Source: Stutzerimonas kunmingensis
GTDB taxonomy: Bacteria > Pseudomonadota > Gammaproteobacteria > Pseudomonadales > Pseudomonadaceae
Direction: 5' to 3'
Length of the DNA stretch: 64,000 nt
Assembly: GCF_900114065.1 (NCBI RefSeq)
Contig: NZ_FORS01000011.1
Coordinates: 58,637-122,636, forward strand
The notes under the pieces: generated by a model
The model's input: only the letters and a program-made list of their open reading frames with translations
Databases searched by the model: none
What the model was told of the DNA's origin: nothing
Shown here: positions 48,941 to 57,193 of the stretch, one piece after another
Numbering within the stretch: position 1 is the first letter of the stretch
How the letters are laid out: every line of letters begins with the position of its first letter
Made by a program: the position numbers and the translations under genes

Positions 48941-49050
48941 AAAAAAAGACCCGGCAGAGCCGGGTCAAAACCGTGATTAGCCTGATGAGGAGATAACCTG
49001 AAGGATCGACTGCCTGAGCCTTCAGCTATCGGCTGACCTCGCGATCAGTT
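48941..49050 (-). ncRNA. prrF: PrrF iron-responsive small RNA (single copy)
   Basis: On the minus strand the RNA would start AACTGATCGCGAGGTCAGCC, run through the conserved core TCAGGTTATCTCCTCATCAG and GCTAATCACGGTTTTGACCC, and end at a GACCCGGC-type hairpin with seven T (48941-48966). It is about 110 nt, the known PrrF size. PrrF pairs with mRNAs of iron-using proteins (sodB, aconitase) when iron is low. It lies between phuW and cbpA as in P. aeruginosa, but only one copy is present here rather than the prrF1-prrF2 tandem. Confidence 0.9.
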
Positions 49051-49052
49051 GC

Positions 49053-49084
49053 GATAATAATAACAATTCTCATTTCTGCGTCAA
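49053..49084 (-). promoter_or_regulatory. prrF promoter with overlapping Fur box
   Basis: On the minus strand TTGACG (49079-49084) and TATTAT (49057-49062) are spaced by 16 bases, placing the start at 49050. A Fur-box sequence, AATGAGAATTGTTATTATTA (from 49074 down), covers the -10 and spacer. Iron-loaded Fur would block polymerase, so PrrF is made when iron is scarce. Confidence 0.85.
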
Positions 49085-49122
49085 CAGGCTTTCGTAAAAA
49101 ATATTCTTTGGGCTGGTCTGCC

Positions 49123-49920
49123 TCAAACGGCAACGTTTACCCGCAGATGAGTGACTTCCTTGTTCAGCAGGTCAATACGCCGCGCCATGCTTTCAATGAG
49201 GCTGTGAGCGATACGGGGGTTGCTCTGTGTCAGTCCGAGGAACTGTTCCTTGGGAATGACCATGACCGTGCAGGCCTCACTGGCGACCACCGTTGCGCTG
49301 CGTCGCTCGCGGGTGAAGACCGCCATGGCGCCGAAGATCTCGTCCTTCTGTACGTCGCCAACCTTCTGGCCGTCGACGATGGCCTCGGCGTGGCCTTCGA
49401 TGATGATGAACACGTTGTCTGCCTCGTCGCCTTGGCGGATCAGCTCTTCACCGACGGCGAAATGCTTGAAGCCGGTAGCCGGGCGGATCTCCGGTTGCTT
49501 CAGGCGCGCAAGGGCGTCGCCGAGCAGGGCGGTATGACCAATCAGATACTGGGTGAACAGTTCCTGGCGGTGCTCATCGGAGTGGATGTGCTGGAACACC
49601 GCGTTGCGCGAGTAGGGAATCAGGCTGACGGGTTCGTCGCTGCAATAGCGGCACTCTGGCAGGTCGCCCGACTGGCGCAATCCAACCAGGTCACCCTCCT
49701 GCAGATAGAACAGCGCCTTGCCGTCGATCAGTGCATGCAGTAGCCCGGTCTCGATGATGAAAAGTTGCTGTGCTGGCAGCTCGGCGCACAGATCGTCGGT
49801 GTGCTTGAGTTCAAGGTTGGGGCCTGAGGGCTGCAAGCCTTCGAGCAATTGGGTGGGGATGGTTTGCAGGCGGTTGATCAGGCGATCGGCGTAGGCCGGT
49901 TGCTCCCCGAGTAAATACAT
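49123..49920 (-). CDS. cbpA: Cyclic-nucleotide-binding domain protein CbpA
   Basis: A 265-residue protein. An N-terminal region is followed by a cNMP-binding domain (IRQGDEADNVFIIIEGHAEA, FGAMAVFTRERRSATVVASE, where RRSAT is the phosphate-binding cassette). It has no DNA-binding or kinase domain. In P. aeruginosa CbpA is cAMP-binding, Vfr-regulated and moves to the pole; that role is inferred here from position next to prrF. AAGGA precedes ATG 49920. Confidence 0.88.
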   Translation of the reverse strand: MYLLGEQPAYADRLINRLQTIPTQLLEGLQPSGPNLELKHTDDLCAELPAQQLFIIETGLLHALIDGKALFYLQEGDLVGLRQSGDLPECRYCSDEPVSLIPYSRNAVFQHIHSDEHRQELFTQYLIGHTALLGDALARLKQPEIRPATGFKHFAVGEELIRQGDEADNVFIIIEGHAEAIVDGQKVGDVQKDEIFGAMAVFTRERRSATVVASEACTVMVIPKEQFLGLTQSNPRIAHSLIESMARRIDLLNKEVTHLRVNVAV

Positions 49921-50031
49921 GTCGGTAATCCTTGAACGAACGGGCAGACGATTGGCAGGGTCACGTCGGCGCACAATAGGCTCGGGCGAGGGCCTGAGTA
50001 AATCTCGCCGAGCAGAGGTTGTGAGCTAGCT

Positions 50032-50295
50032 CTAGTTGTCGCGATCGGCGCCCAGATTCCGATTCAGCTCTTCCTTCAGCGGGATCGGCAGCTGCTGCCA
50101 CGGGACATCTCTCAACGCCCCCTCGATGGCATACAGCAGAACCTTCGAGGCCCCGAAGCCGCGTGCCTTCACGGCGCGATAGGAGCTCACCGCGCCCAAT
50201 CGTCGGAGGTCCGCAGCGGTGTGGATTCCCGATGCATGCAGCCATTGCACCGAGGTCTTGCCGAGATTGCGAAGCGAAAGCAGTTCGTCGTGCAT
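50032..50295 (-). CDS. TfoX/Sxy C-terminal domain protein
   Basis: An 87-residue protein resembling the TfoX C-terminal (helix-hairpin-helix) domain: LLSLRNLGKTSVQWLHASGI and AVKARGFGASKVLLYAIEGA. The N-terminal TfoX domain of Sxy activators is absent. It may bind DNA or be a remnant. It lies between cbpA and a methyltransferase, 18 bases from the latter. Function unknown. Confidence 0.75.
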   Translation of the reverse strand: MHDELLSLRNLGKTSVQWLHASGIHTAADLRRLGAVSSYRAVKARGFGASKVLLYAIEGALRDVPWQQLPIPLKEELNRNLGADRDN

Positions 50296-50313
50296 GGCGG
50301 CGTCCTTGCGGTG

Positions 50314-51099
50314 CTAGCGGTTGGGGAAGCCTGTCAAAAAGTGTAGCGGCCAGCGGATAAGCCTCCGCTGACCTGTCTGGCCCCATGCAGACGTCAATTG
50401 GGGCTCGATTGATGTAATGGGGTCGCGACCATGCCGCTGATGCCATTGCTTCACGGCAGACCAGGTGCGCAGATAGCCCATCAGCTCGTGGAGATCCCAG
50501 TGCGCTTCGAGGGCGAAGGGCGGCGGTTCGATACGTGGAAAGGGAAGCCGGATATCGCGGTAACCGGCATCGACGCTGCTGCGACCAGCTGGCCAGTAAC
50601 CGGCGAGTGTTCCGTAGTAGAGCCTGTGGATGATCGCGTCCACTGCGGCCGATATCTCCAGCAGGCTGTAGCACCAGGCGCAGAACAGGCCGTTCGGCTT
50701 CAGTGCGCGCTGCGTCTGATTGAAGAATGCCGGCGTGGCGAACCAGTGCAGGGCTTGTGCGACTACCAGCAGATCGAGCTGTCCGCTGCGCAATGGCAGA
50801 TGCTCCGCATCGGCGACGAAACGCTGCACGTTTAACCAGGTATCGCCAGCCGCGAGCTGTTCGGCGCTCGCGTCGCAGGCCAGGACCCGATGGAAGTGTC
50901 GTGTCAGCGGGATGCTCGCTTGCCCGTTGCCGGCCGCAAGGTCGAGCGCGGTGTCGGTGGCCGCGCATTGGCTGGCGAGCCAGTTGAACAGCGCCTCGGG
51001 GTAGGTCGGGCGGAAGCGTGCGTAGTCGGTGGAGCGGCTGGAGAACAGCTGGATGCTGTCACTGGCCGGCTTTGGCGCGGGTGATTCGCTGGCAGACAT
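50314..51099 (-). CDS. Class I SAM-dependent methyltransferase
   Basis: A 261-residue protein with the SAM-binding ALDLAAGNGQASIPLTRHFH, the post-motif ADAEHLPLRSGQLDLLVVAQ and ALKPNGLFCAWCYSLLEI. Homologues are Methyltransf_11 type of unknown substrate. It sits between the TfoX-C gene and the kinase fusion, in an order shared with P. aeruginosa. No partner gene suggests a substrate. Confidence 0.82.
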   Translation of the reverse strand: MSASESPAPKPASDSIQLFSSRSTDYARFRPTYPEALFNWLASQCAATDTALDLAAGNGQASIPLTRHFHRVLACDASAEQLAAGDTWLNVQRFVADAEHLPLRSGQLDLLVVAQALHWFATPAFFNQTQRALKPNGLFCAWCYSLLEISAAVDAIIHRLYYGTLAGYWPAGRSSVDAGYRDIRLPFPRIEPPPFALEAHWDLHELMGYLRTWSAVKQWHQRHGRDPITSIEPQLTSAWGQTGQRRLIRWPLHFLTGFPNR

Positions 51100-51172
51100 A
51101 GCGGTGTTCCACGATTGGAATACCGGGAGTATAGAAGCACCGCCGCACTCTGCTGGCGGCGGTGCCTGGCGG

Positions 51173-52741
51173 TCAGAGGCCGGGCAGGTGCTGACGGATA
51201 CTGGCGACCAGCTCGTCGAGGCTGCCGGCGTCCTGGGTGTCGACCCGACGGCTATGCAGTCGCTCGCTCTCGTTCAGCGCCTCGCGGCTGGCCTGCTGGG
51301 CATGCACTACCTCCATGGTCGCGTCGGATGGGTCAAGCCCCTCGGCCTGGCGTTGCGCCAGCCACTGCGCGATCACCGCATCGGGCGCCTGGCAATCGAG
51401 TATCAGGAAGGGCACGCCAGTGGTCTCGGCCGCCTGCCAGGCATCCTGGCGCTGCTGCTGCTTCAGGTATGCCGCGTCGATCACCACGGAAAAGCCAGCC
51501 TGCAGCGCTGTCGTTGCCAGCTGGTGCAGCCGCTTGTAGGTCTCATCGCTGGCCTGCTGGCTGTAGATACCGGCATCGAGGTGGCCCTGCTGGGCTTCGG
51601 GCTGCTCGCCATGCAGGCGCTTGCGTTCGATATCCGAGCGCAGGCGTATCGCGCCAAGGGCCTCGACCAGGCGTAGCGCAACATGGCTCTTGCCTACGGC
51701 GGACACGCCGTGGGTGATGGCGAGGAAGCGCGAGGGAATGGCGCTGTAGCTTTCGGCCAGATTCGCGTAGCTGCGGTACTGCCGTACGATCACCTTGCGT
51801 TGCACCGCGTCCTGCTCCTGATACAGACGGAACAGGCTGACCTTGGCGCGGACCAGTGCGCGATAGGCCTTGTACAGATTCAGCAGCGCCAGCGCGGCGT
51901 AGTCGCCGGTGTGCTCCAGCCAGCCATTGATGAACCTGCGCGCCTGGCACTTCAGGCCACGATCCTCGAGGTCCATCGCCAGGAAGGCTGCGTCGGATGC
52001 GGTATCGATCAGGCGAAACGGCTCGTTGAACTCGATGCAGTCGAACAGCACCACCTTGCCATCGATCAATGTGGCATTGCCCAGGTGAAGATCGCCGTGA
52101 CATTCGCGGACGAAACCTTCCTGGCAGCGCTGGTCGAGCAGCGGACGCAGGCGCTCGATACTAGTTTCGGTCCATTCCTCGAGCGCATCCAGCTGGCGGA
52201 GATCCTCGGCTTCGCTGAGCAACGGGCGAATCTGTTCGAAGTTCTGCCGCATCGGCGCAACGATCGCATCGGCACTGCTCAGTGCATGACCGGCAGGCAC
52301 CTGCGGGGTGCCCTGGTGGAAGCGGGCGATCTGCTCGGCCAGGGCGTCAATGTGCGCGTCCGTCAACTCGCCGCGCGCCTGCAGTTCGGCCAGTAGCTGG
52401 GTTTGTGGGAACTCGCGCATCTTCAGCGCATATTCGAAGGGCTCGCCTGTACCATCGATCTCGGGTGCATCCGGCGATCCGCTGATGGGAACGACTGCGA
52501 GATACAGATCCGGCGCCATGCGCTGGTTGAGCCGTAGCTCTTCTTCGCAGAAATGCTTGCGTGAGGCGAGGTCGGTGAAGTTGAGAAAGCCGAAGTCCAC
52601 TGGCTTCTTGATCTTGTAGGCATAGGTGCCGGTGAGGATGACCCAGGAAATGTGGGTCTCGATTACCCGAAAGCCCTCGCTGGGATGCGGGTACAGGGCT
52701 GGATTCTGCAGGGCGGCGATCAGTGCTTGGCTCACGGTCAT
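51173..52741 (-). CDS. Aminoglycoside phosphotransferase / P-loop ATPase fusion
   Basis: A 522-residue fusion. Residues ~1-320 are an APH-type kinase (ETHISWVILTGTYAYKIKKP with the ATP-binding Lys; catalytic VRECHGDLHLGNATL with HGDxHxxN; FDCIEFNEPFR). Residues ~330-522 are a zeta-toxin/AAA_33-type P-loop kinase (LAITHGVSAVGKSHVALRLV). Each domain is usually a small-molecule kinase. The fusion is conserved in pseudomonads; substrate unknown. ATG 52741 matches relatives (TVSQALIAALQNPAL). Confidence 0.85.
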   Translation of the reverse strand: MTVSQALIAALQNPALYPHPSEGFRVIETHISWVILTGTYAYKIKKPVDFGFLNFTDLASRKHFCEEELRLNQRMAPDLYLAVVPISGSPDAPEIDGTGEPFEYALKMREFPQTQLLAELQARGELTDAHIDALAEQIARFHQGTPQVPAGHALSSADAIVAPMRQNFEQIRPLLSEAEDLRQLDALEEWTETSIERLRPLLDQRCQEGFVRECHGDLHLGNATLIDGKVVLFDCIEFNEPFRLIDTASDAAFLAMDLEDRGLKCQARRFINGWLEHTGDYAALALLNLYKAYRALVRAKVSLFRLYQEQDAVQRKVIVRQYRSYANLAESYSAIPSRFLAITHGVSAVGKSHVALRLVEALGAIRLRSDIERKRLHGEQPEAQQGHLDAGIYSQQASDETYKRLHQLATTALQAGFSVVIDAAYLKQQQRQDAWQAAETTGVPFLILDCQAPDAVIAQWLAQRQAEGLDPSDATMEVVHAQQASREALNESERLHSRRVDTQDAGSLDELVASIRQHLPGL

Positions 52742-52894
52742 TCCTTGTTGAAGTTCTTGAACGGGGCGTGCGAGTCCACTGCGAAGCAGTCCACACAGTC
52801 GAAAAGTCGCAGGCATTATGGCCGCTGTGCGTTGCGCTGCAAACCGCTGAGAGGCCGTCGGTCCGCGCCTGCAAAGTGCGTATAATGCGCCGCC

Positions 52895-55207
52895 ATGACT
52901 AAATCTCGCTCCCCCCGTACACGCTCCAGACGCCGCTCCGCTGGCGCTCGCCCCTGGTTGGGCTGGGCGGTCAAACTGTCCATTGTCGGCCTGGTGATCC
53001 TGGCCGGTTTCGCCATTTATCTCGATGCCGTGGTGCAGGAGAAATTCTCCGGCAAACGCTGGACGATTCCGGCCAAGGTCTATGCACGACCGCTGGAGTT
53101 GTTCGTCGGGCAGAAGCTCGATAAGACCGATTTTCTCGCCGAGCTGGATGCGTTGGGCTATCGCCGCGAAAAGGCTGTCAGCGGTCCGGGTGGCGCGTCG
53201 GTCGCTGGTAATGACATCGAACTGCACACCCGCGGCTTCCAGTTCTACGAAGGTGCCGAACAGTCGCAGCGGCTGCGAGTACGCTTCTCTGGCGATTTCG
53301 TCGCCGGCCTCAGCGCTGCCAATGGCGGCTCGCTACCGGTGGCGCGGCTGGAGCCGGTGTTGATCGGTGGGCTGTACCCCGCGCACAACGAGGATCGCAT
53401 CCTGATCAAGCTCGATCAGGTGCCGCCGTATCTGGTGGAAACGCTGGTCGCCGTGGAGGATCGGGAGTTCTTCAATCACTTCGGTGTATCGCCCAAGTCC
53501 ATTGCCCGCGCCGTCTGGGTCAACCTTACTGCAGGCCAGGTTCGCCAAGGGGGCAGTACGCTGACCCAGCAGCTGGTGAAGAACTTCTACCTGACCAACG
53601 AGCGCAGCCTTAGCCGTAAGGCCACCGAGGCGATGATGGCGGTGCTGCTGGAGCTGCACTACGACAAGGAAGACATTCTCGAAGCCTACCTGAACGAAGT
53701 GTTTCTCGGTCAGGACGGTCGCCGTGCCATTCACGGCTTCGGTCTGGCGAGCCAGTACTTCTTCGGCCAGCCGCTGGCCGAGTTGAAGTTGCCGCAGGTG
53801 GCATTGCTGGTCGGCATGGTGAAAGGGCCTACCTACTACAACCCTCGACGCAATCCCGAGCGGGCGTTGGAGCGGCGCAACCTGGTTCTCGACCTGCTCG
53901 CCGAGCAGCAGGCGGTCAGCGCCGAGGACATAGCAAAAGCCAAGCAGGCACCGCTGGGCGTGACCCAGCGTGGCAGCATGGCCGACAGCTCCTATCCGGC
54001 CTTCCTCGACCTGGTCAAGCGTCAGCTGCGTGAGGACTATCGGGACGAGGACCTCACCGAAGAAGGTCTGCGTGTCTTCACCAGTTTCGATCCGGTGATC
54101 CAGCTCAAGGCCGAGCAGGCCATGAGCGAAACCCTCAAGCGTCTCGGCAAGAGCACCGAAGGCGTCGAAGGCGCAATGATCGTGACCAATCCTGAGACCG
54201 GTGAAATTCAGGCCCTGCTCGGTAGTCGCCAGCCGGGTTTCGCGGGGTTCAATCGCGCGCTCGATGCGTCACGGCCGATCGGCTCGCTGATCAAGCCGGC
54301 CATTTACCTGGCTGCGCTGGAAAAGCCCAGCCAGTACACGCTGACCAGTCTGCTCGAAGACGAGCCCTTCTCGGTCAAGGGCGCCGACGGGCAGATCTGG
54401 AAGCCGCAGAACTATGGGCGTCAGGCTTATGGCACGGTTTACCTGTATCAGGCACTCGCCAATTCCTACAACCTGTCCACGGCGCGGCTCGGGCTCGACC
54501 TGGGTGTGCCGAATGTGCTGAAGACGCTTGAGCGGCTGGGTGCATCGCCACAGTGGCCAGCGTATCCGTCGATGCTGCTCGGAGCGGGCGGTTTGCGGCC
54601 GATCGAAGTTGCCGATATGTATCAGACCCTGGCCAACGGTGGCTTCAACACTCCGTTGCGTGGCATTCGCAGCGTGCTGACCGCGGACGGTGAGCCACTC
54701 AAGCGGTATCCGTTCCAGATTCAGCAGCGCTTCGATCCGGGTGCCATCTACCTGACTCAGTACGCCATGCAGCGTGCCATGCGCGAAGGAACGGGTCGTT
54801 CTGCCTACAACCGTCTGCCGCAGTCTCTGAATCTGGCTGGCAAGACCGGTACCACCAACGACTCTCGTGACAGCTGGTTCGCAGGCTTCAGCCAGGATCT
54901 GCTGGCAGTGGTCTGGTTGGGCCGTGATGACAATGGCAAAACTTCGCTGACTGGGGCGACCGGCGCGCTGCAGGTGTGGAGCGATTTCATGCGGCGGGCC
55001 GATCCGCTGCCTCTGCAGATGCCAGTGCCGGACAACGTGACATATGCCTGGGTGGACGCGCGAAGCGGCTTGGGTACGGATGAGCGTTGCCCTGATGCGG
55101 TGCAGATGCCCTATATTCGCGGCAGCGAACCGGCCCCCGGACCTGGCTGCGGCATTCAGGCGCCGGCGGAGTCGGTCATGGATTGGGTGCGTGGCTGGTT
55201 GGAGTAA
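52895..55207 (+). CDS. mrcB: Penicillin-binding protein 1B
   Basis: Bifunctional peptidoglycan synthase. The 770-residue protein has a basic cytoplasmic tail, one helix (LSIVGLVILAGFAIYLDAVV), a UB2H-like domain, the GT51 glycosyltransferase motifs EDREFFNHFGV and GGSTLTQQLVKNFYL, and the transpeptidase motifs SRPIGSLIKP (SxxK), SYN and KTGTTND. It is of normal length. A TPR lipoprotein gene follows about 50 bases downstream; the pair plausibly works in cell-wall growth. Confidence 0.97.
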   Translation: MTKSRSPRTRSRRRSAGARPWLGWAVKLSIVGLVILAGFAIYLDAVVQEKFSGKRWTIPAKVYARPLELFVGQKLDKTDFLAELDALGYRREKAVSGPGGASVAGNDIELHTRGFQFYEGAEQSQRLRVRFSGDFVAGLSAANGGSLPVARLEPVLIGGLYPAHNEDRILIKLDQVPPYLVETLVAVEDREFFNHFGVSPKSIARAVWVNLTAGQVRQGGSTLTQQLVKNFYLTNERSLSRKATEAMMAVLLELHYDKEDILEAYLNEVFLGQDGRRAIHGFGLASQYFFGQPLAELKLPQVALLVGMVKGPTYYNPRRNPERALERRNLVLDLLAEQQAVSAEDIAKAKQAPLGVTQRGSMADSSYPAFLDLVKRQLREDYRDEDLTEEGLRVFTSFDPVIQLKAEQAMSETLKRLGKSTEGVEGAMIVTNPETGEIQALLGSRQPGFAGFNRALDASRPIGSLIKPAIYLAALEKPSQYTLTSLLEDEPFSVKGADGQIWKPQNYGRQAYGTVYLYQALANSYNLSTARLGLDLGVPNVLKTLERLGASPQWPAYPSMLLGAGGLRPIEVADMYQTLANGGFNTPLRGIRSVLTADGEPLKRYPFQIQQRFDPGAIYLTQYAMQRAMREGTGRSAYNRLPQSLNLAGKTGTTNDSRDSWFAGFSQDLLAVVWLGRDDNGKTSLTGATGALQVWSDFMRRADPLPLQMPVPDNVTYAWVDARSGLGTDERCPDAVQMPYIRGSEPAPGPGCGIQAPAESVMDWVRGWLE

Positions 55208-55258
55208 CTGCCGCAGAGGTCGCGTGCTTCGTGGTTCTACGTTGAGAGGTCTGAATTG

Positions 55259-55987
55259 GTGAACAAGCAGTGGATGGCCGTTGTTGCAGCGGTGGCGCTG
55301 GTACAGGGGTGCGCGACAGTGGATCGTGGTTCGATCCCCGTGGTGGACTCAGGCGCTCCCGTTTCCGAGGAGGTGGCGGCTCGCCAGGGATACCGCGCGC
55401 CAGCCGCGGTCGCGACGCCAAGGCAGCAGCAAGAGGATTCTGGGGTGGTGGTGATGGTGCCGCAAGGCAGCTCTGCACCGTTTGAGACGTTCGCCGCGCC
55501 AGATGCACCCTTTGCTGGGTCGAGTGGAACGACAGGCGGAGATCAGCCTGCGTGGCAGCCGGCACCGTCAATCTCGGCGCCGGCCAGCACGCAGCAGCAA
55601 CCGAGCATGCCCACCGGTATCCCGTCCTCCGGCAGCAGCAGCGGCCTGGCCGCCGACGAGCAGCTGGATGGCCCTGTGCTCGCGCTGTTGACTACGGCTC
55701 AACAGCAGCAGGGCGGTGGTGACCTGAATGGTGCGGCTTCCAGTCTCGAACGTGCGCAGCGTATTGCGCCGCGCGAGCCGCAGGTCCTTTATCGTCTGGC
55801 CCAGGTCCGATTGGCGCAGGGGGATGCCACTCAGGCGGAGCAGCTGTCGCGCCGCGCATTGAGCTATGCCAGCGGGCGCCCGGCGCTGCAGGCCAGCCTC
55901 TGGGAGTTGATTGCGCAGGCACGTGAGCGGCGGGGCGACAGTGCCGGTGCCGCGCAGGCTCGTGAACGAGCCAAGGTCAATCTGTGA
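55259..55987 (+). CDS. TPR-repeat lipoprotein
   Basis: A 242-residue protein with a lipobox (VALVQGCATVD), a long Gln/Pro/Ser-rich linker (about 25-130) and a C-terminal TPR region (PVLALLTTAQQQQGGGDLNG, ASSLERAQRIAPREPQVLYR, AQVRLAQGDATQAEQLSRRA). GTG 55259 or TTG 55256 are both possible after GAGAGG. In other pseudomonads it follows mrcB, so it may be a PBP1b-associated outer-membrane lipoprotein; this is inference. The stop overlaps the next start by one base. Confidence 0.8.
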   Translation: MNKQWMAVVAAVALVQGCATVDRGSIPVVDSGAPVSEEVAARQGYRAPAAVATPRQQQEDSGVVVMVPQGSSAPFETFAAPDAPFAGSSGTTGGDQPAWQPAPSISAPASTQQQPSMPTGIPSSGSSSGLAADEQLDGPVLALLTTAQQQQGGGDLNGAASSLERAQRIAPREPQVLYRLAQVRLAQGDATQAEQLSRRALSYASGRPALQASLWELIAQARERRGDSAGAAQARERAKVNL

Positions 55988-56313
55988 TGGATCCGCGCCT
56001 TCCGGCAGTCGCGCAGCAGCTGCTTTTGATCGAGCGCGAGCTGCGCACGCTTGGCATGTGGAGCGTCGAGCCGCCGGCGCCGGAGGATCTGGCCAGCGTC
56101 GAGCCGTTTTGCGTGGATACGCTGCGCTTCGAGCAATGGCTGCAGTGGATATTCCTGCCGCGGATGAAGGCGATTGTCGAGGCGGATCATCCTCTGCCGC
56201 AGGCGTCGGGCATCTGTGCGATGGCAGAGCTGGTCTATCGGGAGGCGCGGGTATTCAGTCTGCTCGAGGCGCTGCGTGCTTTCGATGCTTTGATCGAGGC
56301 GCCTTCGCGCTGA
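55987..56313 (+). CDS. YqcC-family protein
   Basis: A 108-residue protein of the YqcC family (DPRLPAVAQQLLLIERELRT, RFEQWLQWIFLPRMKAIVEA, SGICAMAELVY). The ATG overlaps the upstream TPR lipoprotein stop (TGATG), so it is coupled to it. E. coli YqcC is next to truC, a pseudouridine synthase; here truC is absent. Function unknown. Confidence 0.85.
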   Translation: MDPRLPAVAQQLLLIERELRTLGMWSVEPPAPEDLASVEPFCVDTLRFEQWLQWIFLPRMKAIVEADHPLPQASGICAMAELVYREARVFSLLEALRAFDALIEAPSR

Positions 56314-56354
56314 GCGGCTTGGCGCGCCGCTAGCGCAATGCCTGGAACCCGGAA

Positions 56355-56786
56355 TCAGTTGCAGTTTTCGGCGATCTTGCCGCGTGTTTCTGCGATCTTT
56401 GCCTGCCGTTCCTCTTCGGTGATTCGCCGGCTTTCACCCTTCTCTTCGACACGTACTCGCGGATTGTTCTGCAGTTGCGCGAGGTTGGTGCGCATCGTCT
56501 CGCAGTAGCGCTTGCGTTCGGCCTCTTGCTCTGCGACCTGGCGCTTCACCTTGCGATCGATGCTCTGCTGGTCAACCTCGGTTTCGTCCTCGATGACGGG
56601 GGCTGGCATCGTGGTCGATTTTGCCGGCGCGGTAACGGTGTTGACGGTTTCCACCTGCTGCCCTTGCGGCGGTTGCGCGCCGAAGTGCGTGACCCCCTGG
56701 GCGTCTACCCACTTGTATACCTGGGCGGCCATGACGTTGCCGCAAAGCGCCAGTACCAAGCCGCCCGCAAGAAACATGAATCGCAT
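56355..56786 (-). CDS. Secreted DUF4124-domain protein
   Basis: A 143-residue protein with a signal peptide (FMFLAGGLVLALCGNVMA), the DUF4124 motif QVYKWVDAQGVTHFGAQPP, and a long coiled-coil-like charged region (IDRKVKRQVAEQEAERKRYC and on). DUF4124 proteins are envelope proteins of unknown function. It is convergent with the YqcC gene and divergent from ilvI. Confidence 0.82.
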   Translation of the reverse strand: MRFMFLAGGLVLALCGNVMAAQVYKWVDAQGVTHFGAQPPQGQQVETVNTVTAPAKSTTMPAPVIEDETEVDQQSIDRKVKRQVAEQEAERKRYCETMRTNLAQLQNNPRVRVEEKGESRRITEEERQAKIAETRGKIAENCN

Positions 56787-57193
56787 GTCGTTACCTTCAT
56801 TGGAATCGGAAACCGGCAGTCACTATACCCAAAAGCCAGAGCGCCGCTTCTGCACCCCGTCACAGCTCAACGCTGCCCAAACACAACGGCGAGCTTGACT
56901 TGCTGGTGCTGAATCCGAACAATTCGAGGCTTGCTGTCCTGAGTCGCCTCGCCGCAAGCGATACCGGCTCAGTCTAGACAGACATGAGGTGCTACCCGCG
57001 CCGACCTGCATCACCCGCAACGCGTTACCTCGCGCTGGGTGGAGAGCCCGCGACACCAGGGTCTCTTCCAATACTGGCTCAGTCAGTGGCTGACGTAGTC
57101 GGCGACCACCGTCGCTCATGCCCTGCTGGCAGTAAACCTATTTCTGGCGGCTCCGACTTGGAATCGCTATCTGGCGTTTCAGAGGTGAACAAC
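56787..57193 (+). promoter_or_regulatory. 407-base upstream region of ilvI
   Basis: Should hold the ilvIH promoter and leader, and the promoter of the divergent DUF4124 gene. A possible promoter is TTGACT (56895-56900) with AACAAT (56918-56923) at 17-base spacing. No Ile/Leu/Val-rich leader peptide or T-box was seen, so attenuation of the E. coli ilvGMEDA type is not supported. The ilvI frame extends upstream in the same frame to 56984 but has no homology. Confidence 0.35.

Noticed and set aside
56984..57193. ATG at 56984 as ilvI start or as a leader peptide
   Set aside because: Upstream residues have no homology, no Ile/Leu/Val run, and no terminator/antiterminator pair; GTG 57194 has a ribosome site and matches relatives.
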